Origin: Flavobacterium sp. J27
Lineage (GTDB): Bacteria > Bacteroidota > Bacteroidia > Flavobacteriales > Flavobacteriaceae
Assembly (NCBI RefSeq): GCF_004303025.1
Contig: NZ_PJQW01000016.1
Location: 2,413-66,412, forward strand
Reading direction: 5' to 3'
DNA length: 64,000 nt
This document shows, piece by piece, positions 36,722 through 44,941 of this stretch. Made by a program: the position numbers and the translations under genes. The notes below the pieces were generated by a model. The model did not search any database. It worked only from the letters and a program-made list of their open reading frames with translations, and had not been told where the DNA came from. Position 1 is the stretch's first letter. Every line of letters starts with the position of its first letter.

Positions 36722-37558
36722 ATGAAAACATACATTTTTACAACGTTATTCTTGTTTTTTATCTTAAACAATGTAGCTCAAGGTATTCAAGGAGTGGCTT
36801 CTTACACTTCTAAAACACAATTGAAAGATTTTAATATTACGAGTAATGATTTAACACCTGAGATGAAAGATCAAATGATGGAAAAAATGAAAAAAGCATT
36901 TGAAAAAACATTTGTTTTAAATTTTACCAACTTTGAATCGTTATATCAAGAAGAAGAAAAATTAGATACACCAACGCCCAATTCTGGTCCTAAAATGAAA
37001 ATGGCATTTATAGGTAGTAGTACTTCTGGTAAATTATATAAAAACTTTAAAAATAATCAATATATAAAAGAAGATGACATTTTTGGGAAAGAGTTTTTAA
37101 TAACAGATTCTATGCAGAAAATGAATTGGAAATTAACCAATGAGCAAAAGAAAATAGGAAATTATACTTGTTATAAAGCACAATTAATTATACCTGTATC
37201 TGATGAAGAAACAAAACAATATCAAGAATTTAAAAAGAAAAAAGAAGCAGGTAAAACAACACTTTTTGAAATAAAAGAGCCTAAAGATGAGGTTGTCGAA
37301 GCATGGTATACCTTGGAAATACCTATTCCAAACGGTCCTGGTAAATATTGGGGTTTGCCTGGATTAATTCTAGAATTACATGAGTTTAATACTGTTTTTT
37401 TGTGTAATAAGATTGTTTTAAATCCAAAAGATAAAATAGAAATAAAAATACCAAAAAATGGTAAAAATGTTTCTCAAAAAGAGTTTGATGCCATTCAAGA
37501 AAAAAAACTAAAAAGCATGACCAATGAAAATGGTGCTATAGAAATAAGAATAAATTAA
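36722..37558 (+). CDS. GLPGLI family exported protein (copy 2)
   Basis: A 278-residue protein with a signal peptide ending near NNVAQG. The family motif is at KYWGLPGLILELHEF (about 214-228). It aligns along its length with copy 1 but lacks the Gly/Arg-rich tail. It lies under a candidate response-regulator site and about 100 bp before the outer-membrane barrel gene, probably in one operon. Pairing of GLPGLI proteins with a TonB-like barrel suggests envelope function, but the activity is unknown. Confidence 0.88.
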   Translation: MKTYIFTTLFLFFILNNVAQGIQGVASYTSKTQLKDFNITSNDLTPEMKDQMMEKMKKAFEKTFVLNFTNFESLYQEEEKLDTPTPNSGPKMKMAFIGSSTSGKLYKNFKNNQYIKEDDIFGKEFLITDSMQKMNWKLTNEQKKIGNYTCYKAQLIIPVSDEETKQYQEFKKKKEAGKTTLFEIKEPKDEVVEAWYTLEIPIPNGPGKYWGLPGLILELHEFNTVFLCNKIVLNPKDKIEIKIPKNGKNVSQKEFDAIQEKKLKSMTNENGAIEIRIN

Positions 37559-37660
37559 ACCTTTTGAAAAAGAAATAGTCTAAATCAAGAAAATTAACGA
37601 TTTTGAATGTAACAAATAAATATAAAACAAGTCTTGTATATGTATAAAAAAACAAATCTC

Positions 37661-40375
37661 ATGAAGCAAATTCTATTTTCATTTTTACTATTTGTTACTT
37701 CTTTTGGTTTTGCACAAAATATTCGTTTTGAAGGGGTTGTGAAAGATAGTACTGGTGTAGGTTTAGAAATGGCAAATGTTATGGCTATTAATACTGAAAC
37801 CAAAGCAATGGATGCTTATGCAATTACGAATGAAAAAGGGAAATATGTGCTAAACTTAAAGGCGAATACTTCCTATCAAATTAAAGCAAGTTATATCGGA
37901 TTTCAAACTTTTGAGCAAACGATAAAAACGACTACAGAAAACACCACTTTCGATATTAAAATGGCACAAGGTGTACAATTGAAAGATGTAGAAGTGGTTT
38001 ATGAAATGCCAGTTTCTATTTCAGGAGATACCATTATATATAATTCAGATTCGTTTACTAATGGAACAGAACGTAAATTAGAGGATGTTTTGAAAAAATT
38101 ACCAGGTGTAGAGGTGGATTCTGAAGGGCAAATTACTGTAGAAGGAAAATCAGTACAAAAAGTGATGGTTGAAGGTAAAGATTTTTTTGATGGAGACACT
38201 AAAATCGCTACAAAAAATATTCCTGCCAATGCGTTAGATAAAATTCAGGTTTTACGTAATTATAATGAAGTGGCAAACCTTCGTGGTTTAGAAAATAATG
38301 AAGAAAATGTTGCCCTTAATATTAAATTAAAAGAAGGGAAAAAGAATTTTTGGTTTGGTGATATGACAGCAGGAATAGGTGTAGGTCATGAAGAAGATCG
38401 TTATATTATAAATCCAAAGCTATTTTATTATAACCCGAAAATAAGTATTAATGTTATCAGTAATTTTAATAATATAGGGGAGTTGCCTTTAACGACACGT
38501 GATTATTTTAAATTTACGGGTGGTTTTAGAAATATGATGCGAAAAGGAGGTTCTAATTTTACTGTTTCTTCCAATGATTTAGGAATTGGAAATTTAAATA
38601 ACAATCAAGCAGCAAATATTGATACTAAATTTGGAGCAGCAAATTTTAGTTATAATCCAACAAAAGCCTTAACCTTTAGTGGTTTTGGAATTATATTAAA
38701 TAATAAAACAAATACTAGGAATTTAGCCATTACAGATAGACCAGATGAAGGGGATTTACAAGATGAAACAAGAGAAGATTTGTCCTTTCAAACCACAACA
38801 CAAACCTTGTTGAAACTAAGTTCAAGTTATGTGCCATCAGATAAGTTACATGTTGACTATGATGCGCTGTTAAAATTTTCTGATCAAAAAGAAAATCAAT
38901 CCTCTATATCTAATGTTTTAGGGGCGATTTATACCAATAAAAAGCAAAATCCAATTTCGCTTAATCAAAATTTCAATTACTATTATACTTTAAATGATAA
39001 AAGTGTTTTCGCTTTTGAAACACAGCATTTATACCAAGAGGAAGATCCTTTTTACAATGCAATTTTAGTAAATAATCCTTTTCCTATAATAGATTTTCAA
39101 GCGCAATCACTTTATAATATTAACCAAAATAGATTTGTAAAGACAAATAAGTTGGATGTTAAAGGAGATTATTATTACATGGTAACTCCTAAAAGTAATA
39201 TTAATTTAACTATTGGTAATACATATTCTTATCAAAATTTTAATTCAGATATCTTTCAAATTTTAGACAATGGTACTGTTAATTCTAATTTAATAGAGGA
39301 AACAAGAAATGATGTAGATTATGCTTTTAACGATGTTTTTGTAGGATTGCATTACAAGTTTATAACGGGTAAATTTACTTTCAACCCTGGTTTTAGTGTA
39401 CATCAATATAACACAAAAGACAATCAATTAGGTACTTCGAATACCATGAGTTTTAATCGTTTTTTACCTGATGTATATGCTTTGTATCAAATTAAAAAAT
39501 CGGAAACATTAACCTATAATTTTTCATTGCAAAATAATTTTACAGATATTACAAAATTAGCTGAAGGATATGTATTTTCAAATTACAACAGTTTGTTTAA
39601 TGGGAACCGAAATCTAGAAAATTCCTTATCTCAAAACCACAGTCTACGTTATTTTAAATACAATATGTTTAACTTCGAAAATATTTTTGGATACCTAAAC
39701 TATACAAAACAAGTGGATGCAATTAAAAGTAAAGCTTTGTTAAGCAATGTCTTTCAAACGTCTACTTCTGTAAATTTGCCTTCAAATTTTGCTGATGAAT
39801 CTATTTCTGGTGCCTTTAACTATGGACGTTCTTTTGCGAAATATTATAAAGCTTCCTTTGGTTTAAGTATGAATTGGGGAAAATATAATAATATTCGTGT
39901 CTTTCCAGATGCTGATTCAGATCCAACAAACAATCCAACTTCAGTTCAATCTACAGAATCTTTTACACAAAATTATAATGTAAAATTTTCTACTAATTAT
40001 AAAACCTTACCTAATTTATCTTTAGGATATACGTATACAATTAACGATAATTTTACTGATACATTTTATACAGATAGTCCAACAATAGGTTTGGAATACT
40101 ATTTCTTAGATGCCTTTTCTTTCGTTTCTGATTATACATTCAACCACAATAGAAACAAATCTAAATCGGTTGATAATGAGTATGATTTCTTAAGTGCAAG
40201 TCTTATTTATCAAAAGAAAGATAGTAAATGGGAGTATAAACTTTCGGGAACGAATATTTTAGATACAAAATCATTAAATAATAATAGTTTTAATCAAATT
40301 GCAGGAATTAGTAATTTCTCCAGTTATTTTGTGCAACCAAGATATATTATCTTAAGTATGAAATATAATTTATAA
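37661..40375 (+). CDS. Outer-membrane beta-barrel receptor with CarboxypepD_reg-like domain
   Basis: A 904-residue protein starting at the ATG at 37661 (MKQILFSFLLFVTSFGFAQ, signal peptide). An in-frame ATG 27 bp upstream would put charged residues before the signal. A carboxypeptidase-regulatory-like domain (about 22-105) precedes a plug-like region (EDVLKKLPGVEVDSEGQITVEGKSVQKVMVEGKDFF) and a C-terminal barrel of aromatic strands ending IILSMKYNL. This is the TonB-dependent-receptor-like family often found with GLPGLI proteins. The substrate is unknown. Confidence 0.85.
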   Translation: MKQILFSFLLFVTSFGFAQNIRFEGVVKDSTGVGLEMANVMAINTETKAMDAYAITNEKGKYVLNLKANTSYQIKASYIGFQTFEQTIKTTTENTTFDIKMAQGVQLKDVEVVYEMPVSISGDTIIYNSDSFTNGTERKLEDVLKKLPGVEVDSEGQITVEGKSVQKVMVEGKDFFDGDTKIATKNIPANALDKIQVLRNYNEVANLRGLENNEENVALNIKLKEGKKNFWFGDMTAGIGVGHEEDRYIINPKLFYYNPKISINVISNFNNIGELPLTTRDYFKFTGGFRNMMRKGGSNFTVSSNDLGIGNLNNNQAANIDTKFGAANFSYNPTKALTFSGFGIILNNKTNTRNLAITDRPDEGDLQDETREDLSFQTTTQTLLKLSSSYVPSDKLHVDYDALLKFSDQKENQSSISNVLGAIYTNKKQNPISLNQNFNYYYTLNDKSVFAFETQHLYQEEDPFYNAILVNNPFPIIDFQAQSLYNINQNRFVKTNKLDVKGDYYYMVTPKSNINLTIGNTYSYQNFNSDIFQILDNGTVNSNLIEETRNDVDYAFNDVFVGLHYKFITGKFTFNPGFSVHQYNTKDNQLGTSNTMSFNRFLPDVYALYQIKKSETLTYNFSLQNNFTDITKLAEGYVFSNYNSLFNGNRNLENSLSQNHSLRYFKYNMFNFENIFGYLNYTKQVDAIKSKALLSNVFQTSTSVNLPSNFADESISGAFNYGRSFAKYYKASFGLSMNWGKYNNIRVFPDADSDPTNNPTSVQSTESFTQNYNVKFSTNYKTLPNLSLGYTYTINDNFTDTFYTDSPTIGLEYYFLDAFSFVSDYTFNHNRNKSKSVDNEYDFLSASLIYQKKDSKWEYKLSGTNILDTKSLNNNSFNQIAGISNFSSYFVQPRYIILSMKYNL

Positions 40376-40400
40376 AAAATAAAGATAGAGTTAGTTATAA

Positions 40401-40438
40401 AAAAGCCTGACATTATAAATTACTGTCAGGCTTTTTTT
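40401..40438. terminator. Bidirectional terminator between the barrel gene and metK
   Basis: AAAAGCCTGACA and TGTCAGGCTTTT form a 12-bp stem around an 11-base AT-rich loop, with an A-run before and a T-run after. It serves both convergent genes. Confidence 0.9.
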
Positions 40439-40455
40439 ATTTATTAGGATTAAAA

Positions 40456-41706
40456 TTAAAGTCCAAATGCACTTTTAATTTTGTCTACAAAATCTAGTTT
40501 TTCCCAAGTAAATAATTCAACAGTAACTGTTTTTTCATTGCCTCCTGGCGCAGTAAATGTTTTGGTTACAGTTTCAGATTTTCTACCCATGTGTCCGTAA
40601 GCAGCGGTTTCACTGTAAATAGGATTTCTTAATTTTAAGCGTTGCTCAATAAAGTAAGGTCTCATATCAAATATTTCAGCTACTTTTTTAGCTATTTCAC
40701 CATCGGTAATGCTTAATTTACTTGTTCCATAAGTGTTTACGTAGATATTGGTAGGTTCAGCTACTCCAATAGCATAAGAAACTTGTACTAAAATTTCATC
40801 GGCTATTCCTGCTGCAACTAAATTTTTTGCAATGTGTCTAGTAGCATAAGCTGCCGAACGGTCTACTTTACTTGGGTCTTTTCCTGAAAAAGCACCACCA
40901 CCATGCGCTCCTTTTCCTCCATATGTGTCAACTATAATCTTTCTACCTGTTAAGCCAGTATCACCATGAGGTCCACCAATTACAAATTTTCCAGTAGGAT
41001 TAATATGGTATTTAATACTATCATTAAATAAATGAGCATATTGCGGGTTTTTTGCAATAACTCTTGGAATCAAAATTTCGATAATATCTTTTTTAATTTT
41101 TGCTAACATTGTTGGTTCATCAGCAAAATCATCATGCTGTGTTGAAACAACAATCGCATCAATGCGTACAGGTTTATTATCGTTGTTATATTCTAATGTT
41201 ACTTGAGATTTAGCATCGGGTCTTAAGTATGTAATGGCTTGATTTTCTCTTCTTAATTCTGCTAGTACTTGAAGAATTTCGTGTGAAAGTTTTAATGCTA
41301 ATGGCATGTACTCTTCTGTTTCATTCGTAGCATAACCAAACATCATCCCTTGATCTCCTGCTCCTTGTTCCTCTTTTGTTGCTCTGTCAACTCCTTGATT
41401 AATATCAGCAGATTGCTCATGAATTGCAGAAAGAACACCACAAGAATCTGCTTCAAACATATATTCGCTTTTGGTGTAACCAATTTTACGAATGACTTCT
41501 CTTGCTATTTGTTGAACATCTAAGTAAGTTTTCGATTTTACTTCACCTGCTAAAATTACTTGCCCAGTAGTAACTAACGTTTCACAAGCTACTTTTGATT
41601 CTGGGTCAAATGCTAAAAAATTATCAATTAATGCATCACTAATTTGGTCAGCTACTTTGTCTGGATGTCCTTCACTCACAGATTCTGACGTAAATAAATA
41701 AGCCAT
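40456..41706 (-). CDS. metK: S-adenosylmethionine synthetase
   Basis: A 416-residue enzyme, near the usual length. Motifs: SESVSEGHPDKVADQISDA at the start, GAGDQGMMFGYA (ATP site), GKFVIGGPHGDTGLTGRKIIVDTYGG, and GGGAFSGKDPSKVDRSAAY. It makes SAM from methionine and ATP. It is divergent from the cysteine operon across 557 bp. Its mRNA leader begins with a SAM-II riboswitch (41775-41847), so it is expected to be shut down when SAM is plentiful. Confidence 0.96.
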   Translation of the reverse strand: MAYLFTSESVSEGHPDKVADQISDALIDNFLAFDPESKVACETLVTTGQVILAGEVKSKTYLDVQQIAREVIRKIGYTKSEYMFEADSCGVLSAIHEQSADINQGVDRATKEEQGAGDQGMMFGYATNETEEYMPLALKLSHEILQVLAELRRENQAITYLRPDAKSQVTLEYNNDNKPVRIDAIVVSTQHDDFADEPTMLAKIKKDIIEILIPRVIAKNPQYAHLFNDSIKYHINPTGKFVIGGPHGDTGLTGRKIIVDTYGGKGAHGGGAFSGKDPSKVDRSAAYATRHIAKNLVAAGIADEILVQVSYAIGVAEPTNIYVNTYGTSKLSITDGEIAKKVAEIFDMRPYFIEQRLKLRNPIYSETAAYGHMGRKSETVTKTFTAPGGNEKTVTVELFTWEKLDFVDKIKSAFGL

Positions 41707-41774
41707 AGTTTCTTTTAAATTAAGTGAGGTATAATTGAACTAATTGTATAGGGAAATACTAAAGAAGTTTGTGT

Positions 41775-41847
41775 ACTGCTTTAGCATTTTTTATAATACT
41801 TTAAAAAGTATTAAGAGGTTGCAATCAGTTCAAATTTTTCCTCTTTT
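41775..41847 (-). ncRNA. SAM-II riboswitch (metK leader)
   Basis: Reading the - strand, AAGAGG (41845-41840) pairs with CCTCTT (41818-41813) as stem P1. The enclosed loop is AAAAATTTGAACTGATTGCAA, matching the SAM-II (SAM_alpha) loop with its conserved TTTGAAC and TTGCAA. Downstream comes a small hairpin (AATACTT/AAGTATT) where the family allows an insert, then the hallmark AAAAAATGCTAAA. The pseudoknot can form: loop CTG pairs with CAG after GCTAAAG, and loop GCA pairs with TGC before TAAA. No terminator lies between the aptamer and metK, so control is probably translational. The transcript would begin within about 8 bases of P1. Confidence 0.85.
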
Positions 41848-41858
41848 TATTAATGGGG

Positions 41859-41866
41859 CAAATTTA
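41859..41866 (-). promoter_or_regulatory. -7 promoter element of metK
   Basis: On the - strand this reads TAAATTTG, a perfect TAnnTTTG match. The transcript start would fall near 41852, so the SAM-II riboswitch forms the extreme 5' end of the mRNA. Confidence 0.6.
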
Positions 41867-42046
41867 GGAAATCAATTTGAATATAAAAGCGATTCTTTTT
41901 AATTTTTAAATATATTAACATTTTTAATTAAAAACTAGAATGTCTGTTTTTTTTAGTTTTAAATTTTAATTGAATGTGTTTTGTTGGTTTTTTAAACTGT
42001 TATTTGCTTTTTTTTGTGTAAAAAACAGAAAATAACACTAATTTGT

Positions 42047-42076
42047 TTTGTGTGATAGTTTTTTTTTCTACTTTTG
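42047..42076 (+). promoter_or_regulatory. Promoter of the cysteine/sulfite-reduction operon
   Basis: TTTG at 42047-42050, an 18-bp spacer, and TACTTTTG at 42069-42076 make a full Bacteroidota promoter. Transcription would start near 42083, about 20 bases before the leader peptide ATG. The rest of the 41707-42101 stretch holds the metK leader on the other strand and AT-rich sequence without a gene. Confidence 0.7.
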
Positions 42077-42101
42077 ACAAAAATAAAAGAAGAAAGATAA
42101 A

Positions 42102-42170
42102 ATGAATTTTTTAGTTTGCAATATGTGTTGTATGATGTGGAAAACTCCGCAGAGTATTACTATTGCTTAA
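42102..42170 (+). CDS. Cys/Met-rich leader peptide of the cysE operon
   Basis: A 22-codon ORF with three Cys and four Met; its core reads CNMCCMMWKTPQ. It starts about 20 bases after the predicted transcript start, with an A-rich ribosome site (AAAGATAAA). It is followed by a terminator that overlaps no gene, then by cysE. The codons for P-Q-S (42147-42155) contain GCAGAG, which can pair with CTCTGC of the terminator's 5' arm. When cysteinyl-tRNA is scarce, a ribosome stalled on the Cys codons would leave GCAGAG free and block termination. A ribosome that goes on to the stop would cover it. It strongly resembles leader 49896-49952 (both contain MMW, then PQ). Confidence 0.85.
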   Translation: MNFLVCNMCCMMWKTPQSITIA

Positions 42171-42201
42171 AAAATAATTTATAAATATAAAAGCTATTAG
42201 G

Positions 42202-42228
42202 ACCTCTGCAGAAATGCAGAGGTTTTTT
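42202..42228 (+). terminator. Attenuator terminator of the cysE operon
   Basis: CCTCTGCA and TGCAGAGG pair around a GAAA tetraloop and are followed by six T (42223-42228). The competing antiterminator pairs GCAGAG (42149-42154) with CTCTGC (42204-42209), with a possible inner stem GCTT (42165-42168) / AAGC (42191-42194). It lies between the leader peptide and cysE. Confidence 0.88.
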
Positions 42229-42263
42229 ATTTAAAATATATTCTAAAATTTTGAATCAGAAGT

Positions 42264-43088
42264 ATGAGTCCAAAAAATATTAGTACCATTTTATTTCAAA
42301 AAAATAACGTATCCAAAGGTATTTCTATTACTAAAAAGAAAATAGAATTTTGGATAGAAGATTTGTTTGCATGGTTGTTTTGTAAAAATGGAGAATGTAC
42401 AAACATAGAGTTGTTTAAACATAAAGAAGAAGCTTTACAGTTAGATTTGCAACTGTTTTTATCTCAAGTAGGTGTTGTTGATAAGATTGCTATAGCTAAA
42501 GGTTTGTTTGACGATTTAGTAACTATTCATCATGATCTGTTAGATGATTTAGAGGCAATTATGGCATTTGATCCAGCTGCAAAATCTGAGGACGAAGTGT
42601 TGAATGCCTATCCTGGTTTTTTTGCAATTGCGGTTTATAGAATTGCAAATAACCTTTGGAATAAAGAAGTTGTCATCTTGCCAAGAGTATTGTCTGAGTA
42701 TGCACATAGCAAAACAGGAATTGATATTCATCCAGCTGCTTCAATTGGGAAACGTTTTTTTATAGATCATGGAACAGGAATTGTTATTGGTGAAACCGCA
42801 ATTATTGGGGATGATGTAAAAATATATCAAGGGGTAACATTGGGCGCATTAAGTGTTAGTAAAGATAAGGCTACTCAAAAAAGGCACCCTACGATAGAAG
42901 ATAATGTTATTATTTATGCGAATGCAACTATCTTGGGGGGAAGCACTGTTATTGGAAAAGGTTCTGTTATAGGTGGAAATGTTTGGCTAACCGAATCTAT
43001 TCAAAAAGAAACATTAGTATATCACAAAAGTGAAACAATCGTAAAATCAAAAAATAAATTCTCTGATCCTATAAATTTTATAATTTAA
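42264..43088 (+). CDS. cysE: Serine O-acetyltransferase
   Basis: A 274-residue protein: helical N-terminal part (1-130) and a left-handed beta-helix with hexapeptide repeats (about 145-250), including the active-site segment IDIHPAASIGKRFFIDHGTGIVIGETAIIGDDVKIYQGVTLG with the catalytic His in DHGTG. It makes O-acetylserine for cysteine synthesis. It is the first structural gene after the attenuator, and cysteine synthase follows 10 bp later. Confidence 0.93.
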   Translation: MSPKNISTILFQKNNVSKGISITKKKIEFWIEDLFAWLFCKNGECTNIELFKHKEEALQLDLQLFLSQVGVVDKIAIAKGLFDDLVTIHHDLLDDLEAIMAFDPAAKSEDEVLNAYPGFFAIAVYRIANNLWNKEVVILPRVLSEYAHSKTGIDIHPAASIGKRFFIDHGTGIVIGETAIIGDDVKIYQGVTLGALSVSKDKATQKRHPTIEDNVIIYANATILGGSTVIGKGSVIGGNVWLTESIQKETLVYHKSETIVKSKNKFSDPINFII

Positions 43089-43098
43089 AAAAAATAAT

Positions 43099-44010
43099 AT
43101 GAAAGTAGATACTATTTTAGAAACAATTGGAAATACTCCAGTAGTCAAAATCAATCGAATGTATGGTTCAAATAAAAATGTTTGGATAAAACTCGAAAAA
43201 GCAAACCCTGGGGGAAGTATAAAAGACAGGATTGCCTTAGGTATGATTGAAGATGCTGAAAAAAAAGGTTTGCTTAAACCAGAAAGTGTAATTATTGAAC
43301 CTACCTCAGGAAATACTGGAATCGGCTTGTCTTTAGTTGCTGCTGTAAAAGGTTATCGTGTTATTTTAGTAATGCCTGAATCGATGAGTGTGGAAAGAAG
43401 AAAATTAATGGAGATTTATGGTGCTCAATTTGAATTGACAGCTAGAGAGAAAGGAATGAAAGGTGCTATTGAAAGAGCAGCGGAATTGGTTCGTGAAATC
43501 CCAAATGCTTGGTCACCTTCTCAATTTGATAATCCAGCCAACGTGGAAGCGCATAAGAAAACAACTGCTTTAGAAATTATGGAAGATTTTCCAGATGGCT
43601 TAGATTATATTATAACAGGAGTCGGAACAGGTGGTCATATTTCTGGAGTTGCAGAAGTTTTAAAAGAAAAATTTCCTAAACTGAAAGTAATTGCTGTAGA
43701 ACCTGAGTTGTCTCCTGTTTTAAGTGGCGGAGCTCCAGGGCCACACCCGTTACAAGGTATAGGGGCTGGTTTTGTTCCAGGAAATTATCACAGTCAATTT
43801 ATTGATGAAGTCATCCCTGTTTCTAAAGAAGAGGCTTATGATTTTGCTGGTAAAATTGCTTTGGAAGAAGGGGTTTTTGTGGGAATTTCAACAGGTGCTT
43901 CTTTAGCAGCTGTAGCCAAAAAAATAGCAACATTACCTGATGATGCAGTGGTACTGACATTTAATTATGATACAGGTGAGCGTTATCTTTCTGTAGAAGA
44001 TTTGTTTTAA
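43099..44010 (+). CDS. cysM: Cysteine synthase (O-acetylserine sulfhydrylase, CysM-like)
   Basis: A 303-residue PLP fold-type II enzyme. The PLP lysine is in NPGGSIKDRIAL (about residue 41); PTSGNTGIGLS is the substrate loop and GVGTGGHISG the phosphate-binding loop. It makes cysteine from O-acetylserine and sulfide. The VEPELSPVLSGGAPGPHPLQGIGAGF segment fits CysK/CysM, and the compact length suggests the CysM branch. It follows cysE and precedes the siroheme and sulfite reductase genes. Confidence 0.92.
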   Translation: MKVDTILETIGNTPVVKINRMYGSNKNVWIKLEKANPGGSIKDRIALGMIEDAEKKGLLKPESVIIEPTSGNTGIGLSLVAAVKGYRVILVMPESMSVERRKLMEIYGAQFELTAREKGMKGAIERAAELVREIPNAWSPSQFDNPANVEAHKKTTALEIMEDFPDGLDYIITGVGTGGHISGVAEVLKEKFPKLKVIAVEPELSPVLSGGAPGPHPLQGIGAGFVPGNYHSQFIDEVIPVSKEEAYDFAGKIALEEGVFVGISTGASLAAVAKKIATLPDDAVVLTFNYDTGERYLSVEDLF

Positions 44011-44017
44011 TAGTTGC

Positions 44018-44042
44018 ATTCGTTTTATTTATTGAAACGAAT
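44018..44042 (+). terminator. Weak hairpin after cysM, partial terminator candidate
   Basis: ATTCGTTT and AAACGAAT pair around 9 bases, followed by TATTTTAATAAT rather than a clean T-run. It lies in the 112-bp gap before cobA and may lower downstream expression or protect an mRNA end. Confidence 0.4.
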
Positions 44043-44122
44043 TATTTTAATAATAAAGTATATAAAAATTTAATTATTTACTCTATAAAATCTATAGGGT
44101 AAGTGTTTTTTAAAAATTAATA

Positions 44123-44941
44123 ATGATACAAATTTCAACAAAAGGCAAGGTGATACTTGCTGGTGCAGGTCCAGGTGATCCCGATTTAATAAGTGTGAAA
44201 GCACTGAAATATTTGCAAGTGGCAGATGTTGTCTTAATTGACCGATTGGTTTCACCTATTTTGGTAGAAGAATATGCGAAAAAAGAGGCAACTGTTATTT
44301 ATGTTGGTAAACAATGTTCTAAAGGAATTCATACCCCACAAAGTGAAATCAATGAATTAATGGTTGAGTTTGCTACTCTAGGGAAATTGGTTCTTCGATT
44401 GAAAGGAGGAGATGTTTCTTTGTTTTCCAATGTTTTAGATGAATTACAAGTTTTGATCGAAAATCATATTTCTTATGAAATTGTTCCTGGAATTTCTGCT
44501 GCTTTTGGAGCTGCTGCTTACACGGGAATACCACTGACGGCTAGAACTTATTCTAGGGGAGTTCGTTTTCTTACTTTATATGATTTGAAAAACGTTACTA
44601 ATGAACAATGGAAAGATTGGTCAAATACTGAGGATACCTTGGTTTTTTACATGAGTGGACAACGCTTGAATACTTTGGTGGATCAATTTATACTTCACGG
44701 AATTGAAAAAAATAAAGGTTTAGCTGTAGTGCAACAAGCGACAACAACTGAACAAAAAACACAAGTGTTTCAATTTGGAGACTTAGAAAAAAAATCTTTA
44801 CCAAACTTTGAGTATGTGCCCACATTATTAATTGTTGGTAATGTGGTGAATTTACATCACGAGTTTGCTTGGTTTAAAGAGCAAAAAGAAACCGCATCTT
44901 ATTTTGATAATCATAAAACACTTTTACAAAATGCTATCTGA
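44123..44941 (+). CDS. cobA: Uroporphyrinogen-III C-methyltransferase
   Basis: A 272-residue SAM-dependent methyltransferase. The first glycine loop is VILAGAGPGDPDLISVKALKYL, then DVVLIDRLV, RLKGGDVSLFSNVLDE, VPGISAAFGAAAYTGIPLT. It makes precorrin-2 for siroheme, the cofactor of the sulfite reductase encoded downstream. The stop overlaps cysJ by 11 bp. The matching dehydrogenase/chelatase is the last gene of this operon. Confidence 0.93.
   Translation: MIQISTKGKVILAGAGPGDPDLISVKALKYLQVADVVLIDRLVSPILVEEYAKKEATVIYVGKQCSKGIHTPQSEINELMVEFATLGKLVLRLKGGDVSLFSNVLDELQVLIENHISYEIVPGISAAFGAAAYTGIPLTARTYSRGVRFLTLYDLKNVTNEQWKDWSNTEDTLVFYMSGQRLNTLVDQFILHGIEKNKGLAVVQQATTTEQKTQVFQFGDLEKKSLPNFEYVPTLLIVGNVVNLHHEFAWFKEQKETASYFDNHKTLLQNAI

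Noticed and set aside
44018..44042. Hairpin after cysM as another attenuator
   Set aside because: There is no leader ORF and no proper T-run; listed only as a weak terminator.
44865..44930. Longer cysJ frame starting inside cobA
   Set aside because: The start is TTG and the added residues are cobA in another frame; the ATG at 44931 gives the expected N-terminus.
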